Source of the DNA: Struthidea cinerea
Lineage: Eukaryota; Chordata; Aves; Passeriformes; Corcoracidae
Assembly: GCA_013397865.1 (NCBI GenBank)
Contig: VZTI01003805.1
Location: forward strand, 1,913,083 to 1,977,082
Direction of reading: 5' to 3'
Length of the DNA: 64,000 bases
Within the stretch, counting starts at the first letter, position 1; every line of letters begins with the position of its first letter. Under the pieces are notes generated by a model. It worked only from the letters and a program-made list of their open reading frames with translations. It ran no database searches and had not been told where the DNA came from. Both the position numbers and the translations under genes were made by a program. This document shows positions 51,314-63,715 of the stretch, piece by piece.

Positions 51314-54300
51314 TGTTCTTCCAGAAGCTAATTTTCAGCAGCCAAAAATCTGATCCAGATTAATTTCTTTCACTATTAACATTTTTTCTTAGCCATTTTC
51401 CTTCCAGAATTATGTAAATCATTGCATTCCTGCTCAAATGGTCTGAGCCTGAAGCTACTCCCAGTGACTTAGAAATGTTTCTGACTCACTGTGCTCAGAT
51501 ATTGGAAAATAAAAATAATCTGAAAAAAGGCAATTTCTCGAAGGTTCTTCTTGTGCACTGTAATTGCAGGTGAGGTTTAGTTCAGTGTTTATGTCTGGGT
51601 TTCTTTGGTTGGTTGGTTGGGTATTGGATGGGGGTATTTTTGTAGTATTGAATTAATTTTACAGCCTTTCAGACAAAAAAAATCCTGCTTTGTGTAAATG
51701 TTCCTCCAGATATTATTTTATCTTTTTTCTTATCATTTTCTATTCCTAATAATCTATTCTGCTCTTCTGATCTCATTACTTATCTGTTATACCATATATT
51801 AATTTTTTAGTTTTTTAGGTAAAAAGGTGCTGTTCAGTTTTCTTGATGTCTTCTTTATTTTTAAAAGCTTCCTTCTTTTCTATTTCTTTTAATTTGCAGA
51901 GGTGTCCTTTCTAAGTTTTGTATCCCTTTAATCTTTCTTCCATTTCATTGCTAGTGTATGTGGGTATCTCTTGGATAAAAAGTCAGATAGGCATCTAAAT
52001 ATTTATACAATATTGTCTCAGTAAATAGTCACTTCAAAACTGGAATGAAGCAGCCATTCCAGTTCCTCTCTGAAAGGTGTGGCCTTAAGTCACTGGATGT
52101 AAGGAGTACTGCACAGAGAGTATTTTGACCAAGACTAGAAATGCTATTTATGAAGACAAGAACTAATTCCAGAGTATATGTGCAGTCTAGCATGAGAATA
52201 ATTTTCTAGGGGATAAGGTAGAGTGTGAACTTTTTCTTGACTTCATTAACTACTCAGCTTTATTGCCTATGTGCATATTCTTCTGTTTCAGAATTGTATT
52301 GTAAATATCAGGGGGCTGATACTTTTTCATTTCTTTCATCATTTGCTGTTGCTAGGGAATAGCAGGAATGCTGGAAGGTCACTCAGCGGCTTCCCTCATG
52401 AAAAGCATCTACGTGCATGTGAAATGTGCCTTCCAATGGTGAGGTCCACAACTGGCATGTGCCTGCATTCGGGGCGTCAGTGCTGAGAACAAATATTTAA
52501 ACGACGTTCCTCTTGTCTCCCTTATATTTACTAGTGTGTGCATATGGTCTGGTCTGTGTACTCTTCTGGACACAAGAAGGTGAACCTGAAAAGAGAATCA
52601 AGCAAACACATCTGCCTCCCTCTTTGCAAAGCTTTACTAAAAGTTCTTACTGAGTTCGAGGGCACTGCAGAAGACAACAGAATATAATGGCACCTGTCTG
52701 TGTTAGGTGGCATTTGAAAGCTCAGAATTTGCTTTTCATACAAGGTTACACGTCTTTTGTGAGCCCCAGGGTGCCACGGCATGAGAGAATACCAGCTATT
52801 GAATTCTCTCTGTGTAGAAAATTTGACTTTGGTTCTTATCGGAATCATTATTGTCACTGCGTAGAAGCAGATGTATCTTGACAAATTAAATTCCACTCCA
52901 GAGGTGAAGAAATAACAGAAATATTTTGTATCTTTTTCACATCAAAAAGCTAAATACAGTGGTCTTGTGAAGCTGATATATGAGTTTGAAGGTAAAATAT
53001 TTATGGAGTTCATTTTTTGCATATGGATCAGACACGAGTCCCAAGAATACGGTAAATATAGTCACCCCACATGTACTGTGGTAACAGAATTTCTCATAGC
53101 CTAACAATTTATTCTTCCTGACTGTTTTGTAAATGACAATACAAATAAATTCTGTACATTTTTAAATTTTATTTTTTACTTCAGTACTTTTGCTGTCAAC
53201 AGAACAAGGAGTGAGAATTTCTAAGCCTATTGCAGCCAACAGGGACAAAATAAGATTTTCTTGGCCTAGGACGAGCCCCAAAGCAAAAGAATAACTTCTT
53301 TTGTGGTTGGAGTTAGCTTCAGTGGCAATCCATTCCTAAAATTCAGCATGGAATGGAAGGCAAAGCATGCACTCATCCCATGAAGTTTGGAAGTTATAGT
53401 CCATATTTACATTATCAAGGAGGGCGGACTGATAGAAGTGAATCTTTAAGCAAAACTTTGTGGAGAGGCCTATGGTCTGTGTCGTATTCCTGCTTGGCCA
53501 TGGTACAGCCTGTGATACTCAGTATGAATTTATGTGACTTTTTCAGCAATGTGGTAATACAGCCAAAAGCAATATAACCCTAGAAATCATGGAAAAGATT
53601 GGTATTTCTGACAGATGTAGAGAGAGGAAAGTGATCTTACCTCTGTCATACTTGCTTTACCCACAGGCTGGCCACTGCTCCTGCCCAAGTATGTGAGTGA
53701 AATTGAGCATTTAATAAAACACTAATTAAAGTAAATACCATAAAAGCATTAACCTCCATAAGGTGTTTAAATTGAATTCCTGGGTACTTTGGCATCATTC
53801 CAGCTTTCAATAAGTTCCGATCTAACTGTATCAGATCACCAATTCAAAGACTCTGATTTTAGTTTATGGAATATTCCCGTTAATAACGATACCTTAGACA
53901 TCCATTAAGTCTGGAACATTAATTTTATGGAAAAGTTCCAATACAACTCCATTAGATTTTTTTTTAAGCTAAATTAGCAGCATAGGCTTTTAACAAATGT
54001 CATAAATAGCTATATTTAATGGAAAGATTACCCAAATTAAAACCAGACCAAAATAGAAAATACAGCTCCCTCTGTTTAAGTTTTGACCTTCAGAATCCAC
54101 TTAAAAATTACAAGCTGAATGAAGCCATGAGTGTTTCAAACTTCTTGTTGTTTGTTTGTCTTGTGGTCTAGAAAAATAGCAGATGACTTAGGAAACACCG
54201 ATGTGCCTTATTCTTCTCTGGTAGGTGAAATCCTTTACCTACACAGATTGCTACAATGCTTTTGAAAATGCAATTGGCTTATAAATGTGTAGTGTATGAC

Positions 54301-54520
54301 ACCAGCCATTTAAAATACCATGACAATCTATACATAATCCAGACATTCTGTCTTCCGTCCTCTTTTTTTTTTTTTTTGTTTAATTAGATCGGTTTTAGGA
54401 TGATTTTCCAAACAGAATGATTCCTAAATTAATAATTGTAAACTATTGAGCTTACCTGTCTTCTACACAGATTTCTGACCTGCAAGTCACATTCAGCCAA
54501 TGCAACAGAAGAGCCAATGC
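51314..54520. other. AT-rich non-coding DNA
   Basis: No gene is supported. A GGTT tetranucleotide run lies at 51606-51620, and a T15 tract at 54363-54377. A 121-codon minus frame (52531-52896) overlaps a 64-codon plus frame and has no domain. Confidence 0.55.
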
Positions 54521-54548
54521 GAGGAGGAGGAGGAGGAGGAGGAGGAAG
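54521..54548 (+). repeat. (GAG)n trinucleotide microsatellite
   Basis: About nine uninterrupted GAG units. On the plus strand it lies just before a 116-codon frame (54552-54902) but is not shown to be coding. It is likely polymorphic. Confidence 0.9.
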
Positions 54549-57500
54549 ATTATGCCGTCCAATTTCATGAGAATCTATTCCTGGGAAACAGGAGGACAAT
54601 TCAAGCCAGTGCCTGCTGAGGAAACACTCAGGGGAACTCAGACTTTCTGTGCTCTGTGCAGCAGAAGCTGCATGGCCCAGCAGCAGACACAGAACCCAGC
54701 TGGTAGCAGAACTTTAGCCTACAAGGAGCTTCTCTTGCTCACCAGGAATGCTGTGGGATGTGGAGGATGCTGGAGTTACCACAGTGGTGGACTGAATCAG
54801 GCAAAGGACACAAAAACAGATGCAGAAAACCAGGTTCCAGTCTCTTCACTTCTCCCATCGTCATTGTTATCCCTCTTGGGCCACTGGGCATTTTTCTTTT
54901 AAAGGGTTACTCAGAGTGAAGACATTCAGAACAGTCCAAAATGTTTTAATCCTGTAAGGCTGAGCCACTGCTAAGCTTCCACCAGCTAATATCAAATGTA
55001 TACAGGACTAAAGTTATTAAATCAAATTCCTCCAAACTGGACTTCCTTATTAGATCTCAGTGACATTGAAACTTTAGGCCAAAAATAGAATATGTTCCTT
55101 TCACATGTATGTGTGTCAGACTGTGAGAAATACTCATTAGAATTTTCCTTATAATGTAAATAAATAATGAAATGTAAAATAACTCAAACCATGTGACATA
55201 TTTTAATGTACAGAGCAGTTGGGGCAGAATTAACATTGAACTTTTGGCTTTAACACTGCATTTGCTAGCTTCCAAGAACTAGCTTTTAGTGATGATGTGT
55301 TCTCAGCTGTTGCATGCTCATTTTTCAGTCACAAGTTTCTAATAATACTAATCAGCTATAGAATTTCTTATTTTTGCATAAGGAAATGTTTTCATATATA
55401 TATATCAGGCAAAGCTTTCTTTTTTTCTTTTTTTTTTTTCTTTTTTCTTTTGGAAAAAAAAAGTTTCATAACTCTGGTCACTGTCCCTTACCTATTGTCA
55501 AGGTTTTGATATGGAGAGAGACACAAACTGAAGTCACTGTATCCATGCAACTTTGTAAAAAAAATTGTATTTTTTGTTGTTATGGGGGAAAACCAGAGTC
55601 GCTGGTATTGAGTTCCTACTTACACAAGTTATAGTGGCTCTTCCTGTGTTGAATATCTTAGCAGCTTTCCATCAATTCATATATCCCAATACTGGCATCT
55701 ATATTCCTATTCCTTAGGAAAAAATTCTCCATGAAAATGTTCCTTTAAATACTGCAGTGAAATAAAGAGTTGCTTTCTTTGAAATATGACACCCCTGAAG
55801 TGATATCCCCACCACAGAGGGAATTGTGTTAATGTGAACCACTGAGGTGATCTGCTATGTTTATAAGACACATACTCTGAAGACAGGAAGTCAAATCTGA
55901 TGAAAATTGAATAAGAAATTTGTTTTTTCTGTCTAAACTCCCTGACCACAGCTATACTTTGTGCCTTGAGTTACTGGATAATCAAGATACACAAGCTGAG
56001 GAATCCATTCCCTCAGGAACTTTCAGTGTTTGGCACTGATTCTGCCTTTTTCAGGGAGATGATTTATTTTTGCACACAATAGGTCATTTCCCCCCCTCAG
56101 ACCACAGACAGAAGACAACTTTACACCTACCATTCTTGAGATTAAAAAAAGGGTTGAGAGAGCTGCTTGCCCCTCATACAAAAGCACACTAAACAGAAGG
56201 TCCTTTACAGGATTAGAGTCTTGAAAGTGGTAAAAAACACCCAGGTTTTAGCAGGCAAAATGAGTAAACATTAAATAGTATATACAATAACTTGAGGTCC
56301 ATAAGCAAGGTTTTTAAACATGCAGGGATTATGTTATTTTTTATTAATATGAAAATCTGTAAGGTCAATGCTGCAAATGCTAGTTTGAAAAATTTAATTC
56401 ACTTTAAATAGTGACACCAGATGACCACAGTTCTGACTGTTCTTCTATGTACAGTGGCTTAAGTAAAGCTTCTATGGTTCAATAAACTCATCAGAAATAT
56501 GGCAATAGAGTCTACACCTTTATACTTCACTAGAACAAAAAAAGAGGTTTCTCAGAGACGTTGGATGAAGTTTCTAGCTAACCCTAGCTTTCAATGTCCT
56601 TTTGGGATGCTTATACAATTTTTCTTATCAATAAAGATACACCCAGCCTATGTGAGACAATAAATCTTCAGTACTAGAACGTCATGTTGTACCTCAGTAC
56701 AACCTGCTGCATTGCCTGAAAGCTCTCTAAACTAAAGCTTTCAGTTTTGTTTCAACAGGAGGCTTGATCCAGATCTCAGTGGAATTAACAGGAGTATTTC
56801 TGTTAGCTTAGACAGGAGCAGAGTCAGGGCCAAGGTCAACAATATTAATTTGCTTTCGCTTCAGGCAAACTTCCTGCTTTTTCAAGAGTAAATCTTCACC
56901 CCACCTTGCCTGGAATTCAACAACCATGTGTAAAGCTTGGAGAGTTACAGGTTCTCCGAATGACCTCTGAGCACCTAACTTGGGTGTGTGCATGTCCTGT
57001 CCTCAGACAGTCTTCAAGGTCACCTTGGATAGCTTTTATTTCTCTGCAGATGGGATTGGGAAGTTCTCTGGGCTAGAACTTGATGCAAAGTATTTTGTCA
57101 CCACCTTTTTCTTTGGAAAGTAATTCAACTTTTTTTGGCTTATCCACAAGATCTTCAGCAGGTGCTTTGCATTTCTGCTAATATAATTGCCTAGACAAAC
57201 CAAATTGCAGAACAGAAATGAGAAAAACTTTTTCCTGCCAAACTTTCAAATCTAGTTAAGGTTCTGTCTGTCTGCCCCCCCTCTCTTTTTTCCCTCCAGC
57301 CTTCCTTTGGATGCTGTCTGCCTTTTGGCAGACTTAGAGATGCATAAAACGGTACCTTCAGCACATCAACACAGAAATGTTAGCAAGATGATGACAGATA
57401 TTTCCCAGTTCCTCACATTTCAAGGCCCTGGTTTGTTAATTTGTGATTTTTCCTTTTCCTTGTACTTCATGTGTCCCTTTGGTCACTAATACAGAAAACT

Positions 57501-59806
57501 ACCAGTACCACAGGTTATTAGTAGAACTCATAAAATTAAGGTTAAGTCAGGACCAACAAATCTGAGATAGATGTAATCACAATCTTTAAATGGGGATAAA
57601 AGCAGTAATTATTCTGTAAGTTGGTAAATAGAAGGAACATATTTTAAAACTATGCAAGGTTCCTAAAGTTTAATAATTCTCGAGGGAAAATAGCAAAGGA
57701 CCAAGGAGAGCATTTCTTTCTTTTTACATTCTGCAGGAATTTTTGCTAAAATATTGGAAAAATACACCTTGAGGGTCAAAGTTGGTATTGTACTAAATGG
57801 TTTAATATGTGGACATATGTACTTTTATAACTGCAAGTGTAAAAAATATTATTGTCACAGTCTCTGTGAGTCTGCAGCTAGGCCATAGGTGCCTGATTGA
57901 AAGTCAGTGAAATTTAAGTTCCTCAATTAGATGGTTCTGAAATTTTCTCTCTGCTTTTCACAGAATATTCTTAGGACCAGCATTTAAATTTCCATGACTG
58001 GAAAGATGTAATGTAAAAATGTAATGCCAATGTCTTTGGGTAAAGATAATGAGCTCTGAAGAATTTATGAAAAAAGCCAAGGAGCCAGAAGGGGAAAAAA
58101 ATACCACAAGAAGATGGCCAAGAGGGAGAAAATATAGATATCAAACAAAAATGTCTGGCCGAATTCCCAGGCAGAATTTTCCATACATATCAAGGTCAGG
58201 CATCACAAGCTTTTCTGAAGATAAATCCTGTATAAGAAACGAGATATCTAAACAAACAACAGAAGATACTTCCTCTCTCTATCCTGTGGATATTGTGGCT
58301 GCTAATCAGAGCTTTTGGACAGTGACTGAGGCAGCGTGTGCCAGTTAGGAAGTTACAGAGTAATGCTGGAATCGGCAAACGTGGAATCAGCAAACAGGAG
58401 CTGCGGTCGGCAGGCTCAGCACAGTCACCCAAAGTGTGAAAATCTGACCATGAAAAGGAAAAGGCATCCTGTGACCAGAAAAGCATTGCAGTTCCATGTA
58501 GGGCGGTCCTGGGCAAGAACTTAAACAATAAAACAAAACTTTCATAGGGTAGGAACATCAGCTCAACTCTCTTATGCTCTCTAACACTCTGTTATATTTA
58601 ATGTGTGGAATTAAAAATTCACTTTAAATAGTGTAAAAGTTAACAGAGATGCCACAGAAGGTGAGAGGTTTATAAGTATTCTGTGATTTGTCCGTCTTCA
58701 TGTGTAGCATTCTTTTTGACAGGTCTTGTTTGCATGTAACATTTTATTTTCTCCTTTATTATTTAAAAAAGTAAGGATCTAAGCATTCATACACACTTCA
58801 TACTGTCCTTGCCTTTAGGAATCCCATTCCTTGAAAAATGTCAGAAAATGAACATTTTCTGATGCATAGCAATTCTTCCCATCTCATCTCCATATTTGTG
58901 GTACCCTTCAGAACTTTCTCTTTTAAAGTACTTCCACAAAGAGTCACTTCAAAGGGTGGAATCAGCCCGTGAAGTACAGATGGAGGAGTTTGTGTGAATA
59001 AGCTGGGGAACAAGGCAAATGGTGGCTCATGCTGTCAGCCAGCAGTAACTATTTTTGAGGGCTGGAAATTATTGAAATTATTGTAAGAGTGGTTCATCTT
59101 AGCATTTATAGCCTAATAACTGGGTGATAGAGACCTGATTTGATTAGAGTTGGCTTGGAGTCAATATCATTCAGTAGGATTAAAGTAGATTATGGAATTA
59201 AACAACATACGAACTGCTCTCCTTGGTCTACTTCGTTATCCCCTTGAATCCTCTGTGAGTTCCCTCTGACGTTCTCCAGTGTGCTTTGCTTTTCCCATTC
59301 CTGCCTTTTTCCAGAATAATTTATTTCATGAAAATAAATTCCACTCTGATTCTCCTAGCCTGAATGCTTGGGAAAGTCTCTTACAGTTTGAATGCTTACG
59401 TTAGCCTACTAAAAATTTAAATTTATCTCAGAACATCATAACCTTTCTGATTCTTCTTTCACAAAGATCTCATCCCAAACACATGCATGTAAATAATATA
59501 TTTGTCTGTATGAGATAAGGAATTTCATTCTTCCAGATGCAAACAATATGTTAGCATACGTTGCTCCCTGTTAACTGGGTGATAAGGGGTGTGCATTAGT
59601 TTGTAGAAGCAGATTCACATAAGGCCAATAAATAAACTGTCTCCTTAATATGATAGAAAAATCTGAATATGGATATGTTGTAACTTAGAGTACCTCACAC
59701 AGGCTGTGTGAAGTTAGAAGTTTAGGGTTCTGAGAGATTCCCACTGAATATTGCTGGGGGAGTGAGTGGCTCCTTGCACTGCTGAGGAGCAGAATGCAGC
59801 TCTAGG
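54549..59806. other. AT-rich non-coding DNA
   Basis: No gene is supported. The 116-codon plus frame at 54552-54902 has no domain. A T-rich tract lies at 55420-55450. An 18-bp word recurs at 56396-56413 and 58616-58633. A 15-bp imperfect tandem (GGAATCGGCAAACGT and a one-turn repeat) occupies 58368-58397. A Lys/Arg-rich 99-codon frame (58049-58348) overlaps a 120-codon minus frame and is not convincing. Confidence 0.5.
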
Positions 59807-59825
59807 GATCATTATGCAAATGATC
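59807..59825. promoter_or_regulatory. Octamer inside an inverted repeat
   Basis: GATCATT and AATGATC form perfect 7-bp arms around ATGCA. The POU octamer ATGCAAAT (59814-59821) spans the spacer and right arm. It is a possible binding site. Hairpin formation is less likely with arms this short. Confidence 0.35.
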
Positions 59826-61276
59826 AGAGAGTGTGAAAATCTGTCTGCACTAAGTTACTGCTGGATCTGACTTCTTAAGTATCAGTCCTCAGTTTGTTGC
59901 CTGCTGGCAAAACTATCTTGATAAATGTAATATTTACACCTTACAGTCTCTTCTTCAGTCCTTGAAATTATGTGAGGTGTACAATTTGGGTATAAAAGTC
60001 AAAAGCACAGCTACAGGACCACTCTTTTCTGGTTTATACAGAGACTGATCCATAAAGCAGCAGCCACAAACAGATCTGTAACTTGCAATACTTTTTGGGA
60101 CATTGATCCAGTTTCTGCTTTTACTTCCCTAAGTATTACCAGTGTCCATTAACTCTTTCCAGTAATGAAGGAGTTAATGCAAGTTACAATTAACATGGTA
60201 GAAAATTGGCCCAGCTGTAGAAGATAAAAGACGAGGAACATGTGAGGTAAATTTTCCTTAGAGAAGCAAGATAGGAGAGAGCAGAAGCGGTGTGGCCTGG
60301 TTTCAGAGGAACCTTGTTCTTGCAGACTTACGAGGTGGCATCTACAGGGTCTGGAAAAGTCCTGCTGAATGTGCTGCACCTGTAGCAGTGCAGAAGCGGT
60401 GGTTGCTGAGACATCTGAGAGTGCCTGGCGTTTCAGAAGGTAAGCTTGATGAGTCAAACTATTTGTAATATTAGTAGAATATGTTGTACTGTGCATCCTG
60501 AGGGAGATTAGGTCCTCTAGAAATCCTTAAAATCTCTACAGGGCTCCTGAGGGACCAGATGCAGACTAAGAGGTTTGAAGTTGACTGCACTTTAAGAAGC
60601 AAAGAATTGGTGGTGGCTAGACAGCAATTTCTGTTTTAGGAATAAGATTGCTCTTTTAGCTGTAATTTTTAGAAGGAACTGTGGACTTGTCACTTGAGTT
60701 TGCTGCCTGTTGCGCTCAGACTTGGTTGTGGTTTGCTCATGGGAAGCTTTTCTGGACCTGTTAACTTTTGGAACCCTTGGCTCTGTGTGCCCTCCTTTGC
60801 TTTGTTGTTTTAAAAGTTAAACTTTTGCATAAAATGTTGAAATTCAAAACATTTTTTTTCAAAAATTTTCTAACCAGTAGTAAATATAGATTTTTTTTTT
60901 TTCTATTTCTCTTTGTGTTGGTATCTTATGCTGTAACTTGCAGGACTGAAGAAGTCCTAATTCCGATTTTCTGGAATGACTAGGTTCAAGATGAAGTCTC
61001 TGTTATTAATATCCTCTAGTCCAGGAGTCCCACAGAGGGATCAGGGTACATTTCTTGAGAAATGCTGAATAACTCCACAACTGACCAAACCTAAAACTTA
61101 AAATCTAAGTTTTGAACTTCTGCTGACTTCTGTAACATATGTTTCTTAGGTGTATGTTACTCATGAACATATGACATAGGAAAGGCAACAAGTAAGCGTG
61201 GTAGCAATAGTGTTTTCTAGCATAGATATTTATTATATAGAAGCACTTTTTCACAAATCACAGAGAGAATTTTTGT

Positions 61277-61278
<2 letters not shown>
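59826..61278. other. AT-rich non-coding DNA
   Basis: A 115-codon minus frame at 60149-60496 has no recognised domain. A T12 tract lies near 60891-60902. Nothing else is seen. Confidence 0.5.

Positions 61279-61309
<31 letters not shown>
61279..61309. repeat. T31 homopolymer
   Basis: This is the longest mononucleotide run in the window, flanked by TTTTTGTAA on the left and GCATAATTTC on the right. There is no TTTATT within 30 bases to the right, so it is not the reverse of a poly-A tail with its signal. Confidence 0.9.
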
Positions 61310-61311
<2 letters not shown>

Positions 61312-61426
61312 ATAATTTCATTCTTTTTTGAAATATTTTGAGGAAATTTTAGCTTTTCAAACAAGAGAACTGAAAGTAGTAGTGTCCTGGATTTCTGATT
61401 TTATAAGTAAATAATATATTTAGTCG

Positions 61427-61550
61427 GTGACTTTAGAAAAGTTGCTTGACCTACTTGTGCTTCATTCAACCCAACTGTAAAATTGGCTGAAACCCAGGGC
61501 TGAAAAACTGCCTAAATGCTGTAGTGAAGCTCAATTTAGATGAATACTGT
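61427..61550 (+). mobile_element. MIR-type ancient SINE remnant (core region)
   Basis: Positions 61427-61486 align without gaps to the MIR core as I recall its consensus, with about 42 of 60 bases matching. Landmarks are GTGAC at the left, CTTGACCT, TGTGCTTCA and the hallmark CTGTAAAAT at 61475-61483. Weaker similarity to the following consensus (a TGAGGATTAAATGAG-like stretch) continues to about 61550. MIR elements are tRNA-derived CORE-SINEs that predate the bird-mammal split, so a degraded copy is expected to be rare and old here. The tRNA-like head is not discernible. Confidence 0.6.
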
Positions 61551-62099
61551 GACATGGTGAACAGGTAACCACTGTAAGTGATCAGCACTCCAGTGCACAG
61601 ATCCACTGAGCAAATACAGCACTGCAGGTAAAGGGACGGCATTAAAATGTTTTTTTGCAATACTTCTACATCCCACCCTTGCATCCCAATATTATTTCTC
61701 AAATGAGTCTAACATCTTTGGAGCCAGCCCTTTATGCTTTTTCTCCTTCCCAAGACCTTCTTCACTAACAGTGTCAGAGAAAGTTTGTGCACCTGTTCTC
61801 ATAGACACAGAGTTGATATTTTCACACGCATAGAGGCAACTATCTTCTGCAGAAAAGTACCTCCATAGAAAGCAGTGGAAAAGCAGGATGCAAGTTCCTA
61901 CATGTTCCTGTAGCTAAGCAGTCATGCACACCAGTTAAAAATAGCTGATGTTTTTGACAGAGAATAGCACATGTATGTGAGTTCAGCCATCATTCTTGCC
62001 GTCTTCTTGTCTCCTTTTGATTGCCATGGTTCTTTAGGATAGCTATAGTGAGGCTCAGAAAGCAAAAGATTATTCTTTTTTCCGCTCTGTTCCTTCAAG
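61551..62099. other. Non-coding DNA
   Basis: No gene or repeat is recognised. The right end (about 62071-62099) is a pyrimidine tract ending in AG, described with the candidate exon that follows. Confidence 0.5.
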
Positions 62100-62534
62100 G
62101 GTTCAGTCTGAACCCAGCTTTGTTGGCTGGTGTTTTTAGAAAATTCTCACAATGCTGAGAGCTTGAGACCCAGACAGAGCTGCGTGCTGCATGTGGGAAT
62201 CGTGTAACTCACTCGGTGGGCAACAGGGAAGCAACATAAAGCAATAGCTTATCCAGGGAAGAAAGCTTGAGCTAAAAACTGCACAATAGGATCCTTCCCT
62301 GGAGACAGCAGAAGGTAGAAGAGATCTCTCTTTGCACCAAAGATCGTGGGGAGGAATTAAAGCTGTCCAAGTCGCTGAAGCACAGCATTATGAGTGCTTA
62401 ATGTTCAGTGGGATGTAGCTGAGGCCTCCTCAGCTGCCAGAGCTGTACAGCTCAGGGAACTGCCTGCAGGACAGTCAGCATGGCAAGCGTTTGGAGGTAC
62501 AGTCGTGGCAGAGCAGGACCGATGACAGTTTTGG
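62100..62534 (+). other. Candidate non-coding exon, palindrome-rich
   Basis: A strong acceptor-like tract (ATTCTTTTTTCCGCTCTGTTC and following, AG at 62098-62099) is followed by 435 bp ending at TTTTGG|GTAAGC, with GT at 62535. No frame of note lies inside, so a transcript would be non-coding. The right half contains several palindromes (62320-62329, 62417-62435, 62440-62453, 62463-62470). Splice-like signals occur by chance, and no partner exon was found. Confidence 0.15.
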
Positions 62535-62535
62535 G

Positions 62536-62976
62536 TAAGCAATGTTTGTTATTAGCTACTGTCGCATAGCTGCTGTAGAGGAACATATGCAGAGCGAGCA
62601 CTGGCATTTTCATTTACAGAAGCAAAGAAAACAGAATGTGGGCAGATCCTCAACTATGTATTTTGTCACTACCCAATCAGTTTATACCAGCTAAGGAGCT
62701 GCTCCTGAATTAGTCAAAGCAAGACTTAAATTTCCATATGCTTGCCCCACTGTCTAAATGACTCCATCAGGCCTGAGTTTTTCATGGCTGATGGACAGGG
62801 TAGTCTTGTTTTTCACTCCCCCAGAACATGTCATATGAAGATAGTACCAGCTGTCACAGTCTTGAAGAGCTTCTTACTCCTAAAGACGTTGCTCTGTTTC
62901 ATAACTTAGTTTCCTCTCTCTGGCTCAGTAGGAAGCTGATATAAACAGCATAAAAATGGGAATATTTTTATTTACC
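62536..62976. other. Non-coding DNA
   Basis: Nothing recognised between the donor-like site and the CR1 tail. Confidence 0.5.
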
Positions 62977-63715
62977 TATAGAATCATAGAATATCCCAAG
63001 TTGGAAGGATTACTGAATGAATCATGAGGATTATTGAAGCCCAACTCCTGGCCCAGCACAGGAGAGCCCCAAGAGTCACACCAGGTCTCTGAGAGTATTG
63101 CCCATGTGCTTCTTGAACTCTGTCAGGCTTGGTGCTGTGACCACTTCCCTGGGGAACCTGTTCAGTGTCCAACAACCCTCTGGGTGAGCCACCTTTTCTT
63201 AATATGCAACCTAACCCTGACTCAGCCTCATACTGTTCCCTCAGGGCCTGCCACTGGTCACCAGAGGGCAGAGATCAGAGTCTGCCCCTCCACTTCCCTT
63301 CATGAGGCAGCTGCAGACTGCAATGGTTTCGTCTCAGTGTCCTCTTCTCCAGGCTGAACAAGCACAGTGATCTTAACCACTCCTCATATGGCTTCCCCCA
63401 AGGGCTTCACAGCCCTTCTAACAGCTTTATATCTTTCTTCTGCTGTGGTGCCCCAAACTGCCCCAGCACTCGAGGTGAGGCCACTCCAGCCCAGAGCAGA
63501 GGGGACAATCCCCTCCCTGGCCCAGCTGCCGATGCTGTACCTGATGCCCCCCAGGACAGGGGTGTCCCTCCTGGCTGCCAGGGCACTGCTGAGTCCCATT
63601 CAGCTTGCCATGGAACAGGACCTCCGGGTCCCTTTCTGCAGTGCTGCTGTCCAGCCTCTCGTTCCCAGGAAGGTGAAGGCTGCGTGTGCCCCCCGACATT
63701 TGTGCTGAGGAGCCT
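62977..63715 (-). mobile_element. CR1 LINE, 5'-truncated 3' end
   Basis: Read on the minus strand, this ends in two ATTCTATG-type octamers (62977-62992), the hallmark 3' terminus of CR1 LINE retrotransposons, which lack a poly-A tail. Upstream lie the typical CR1 3' region (about 63000-63380) and the decayed C-terminal end of ORF2, the reverse-transcriptase protein. Remnants such as ERDPEVLFHGKLN and FGAPQQKKDIKLLE fall in different frames, so the ORF is broken by frameshifts and the copy is dead. A full CR1 is several kilobases, so only about 0.74 kb survives, the usual outcome of 5' truncation at insertion. The left edge is precise. The right edge is approximate, and no target-site duplication was evident. 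Confidence 0.93.
63255..63273 (+). promoter_or_regulatory. CTCF-like motif within the CR1
   Basis: TGGTCACCAGAGGGCAGAG matches the vertebrate CTCF core CCASYAGRKGGCRS except for T in place of the first C. It also keeps TGG upstream. It lies in the CR1 3' region, opposite in strand to the element. Occupancy is not shown. Confidence 0.45.

Noticed and set aside
58049..58348. Lys/Arg-rich 99-codon frame
   Set aside because: It overlaps a longer minus frame, no domain is recognised, and A-rich codons explain the composition.
61279..61309. T31 as the reverse of a retrocopy poly-A tail
   Set aside because: No TTTATT signal to the right, no gene-like sequence and no evident target-site duplication.
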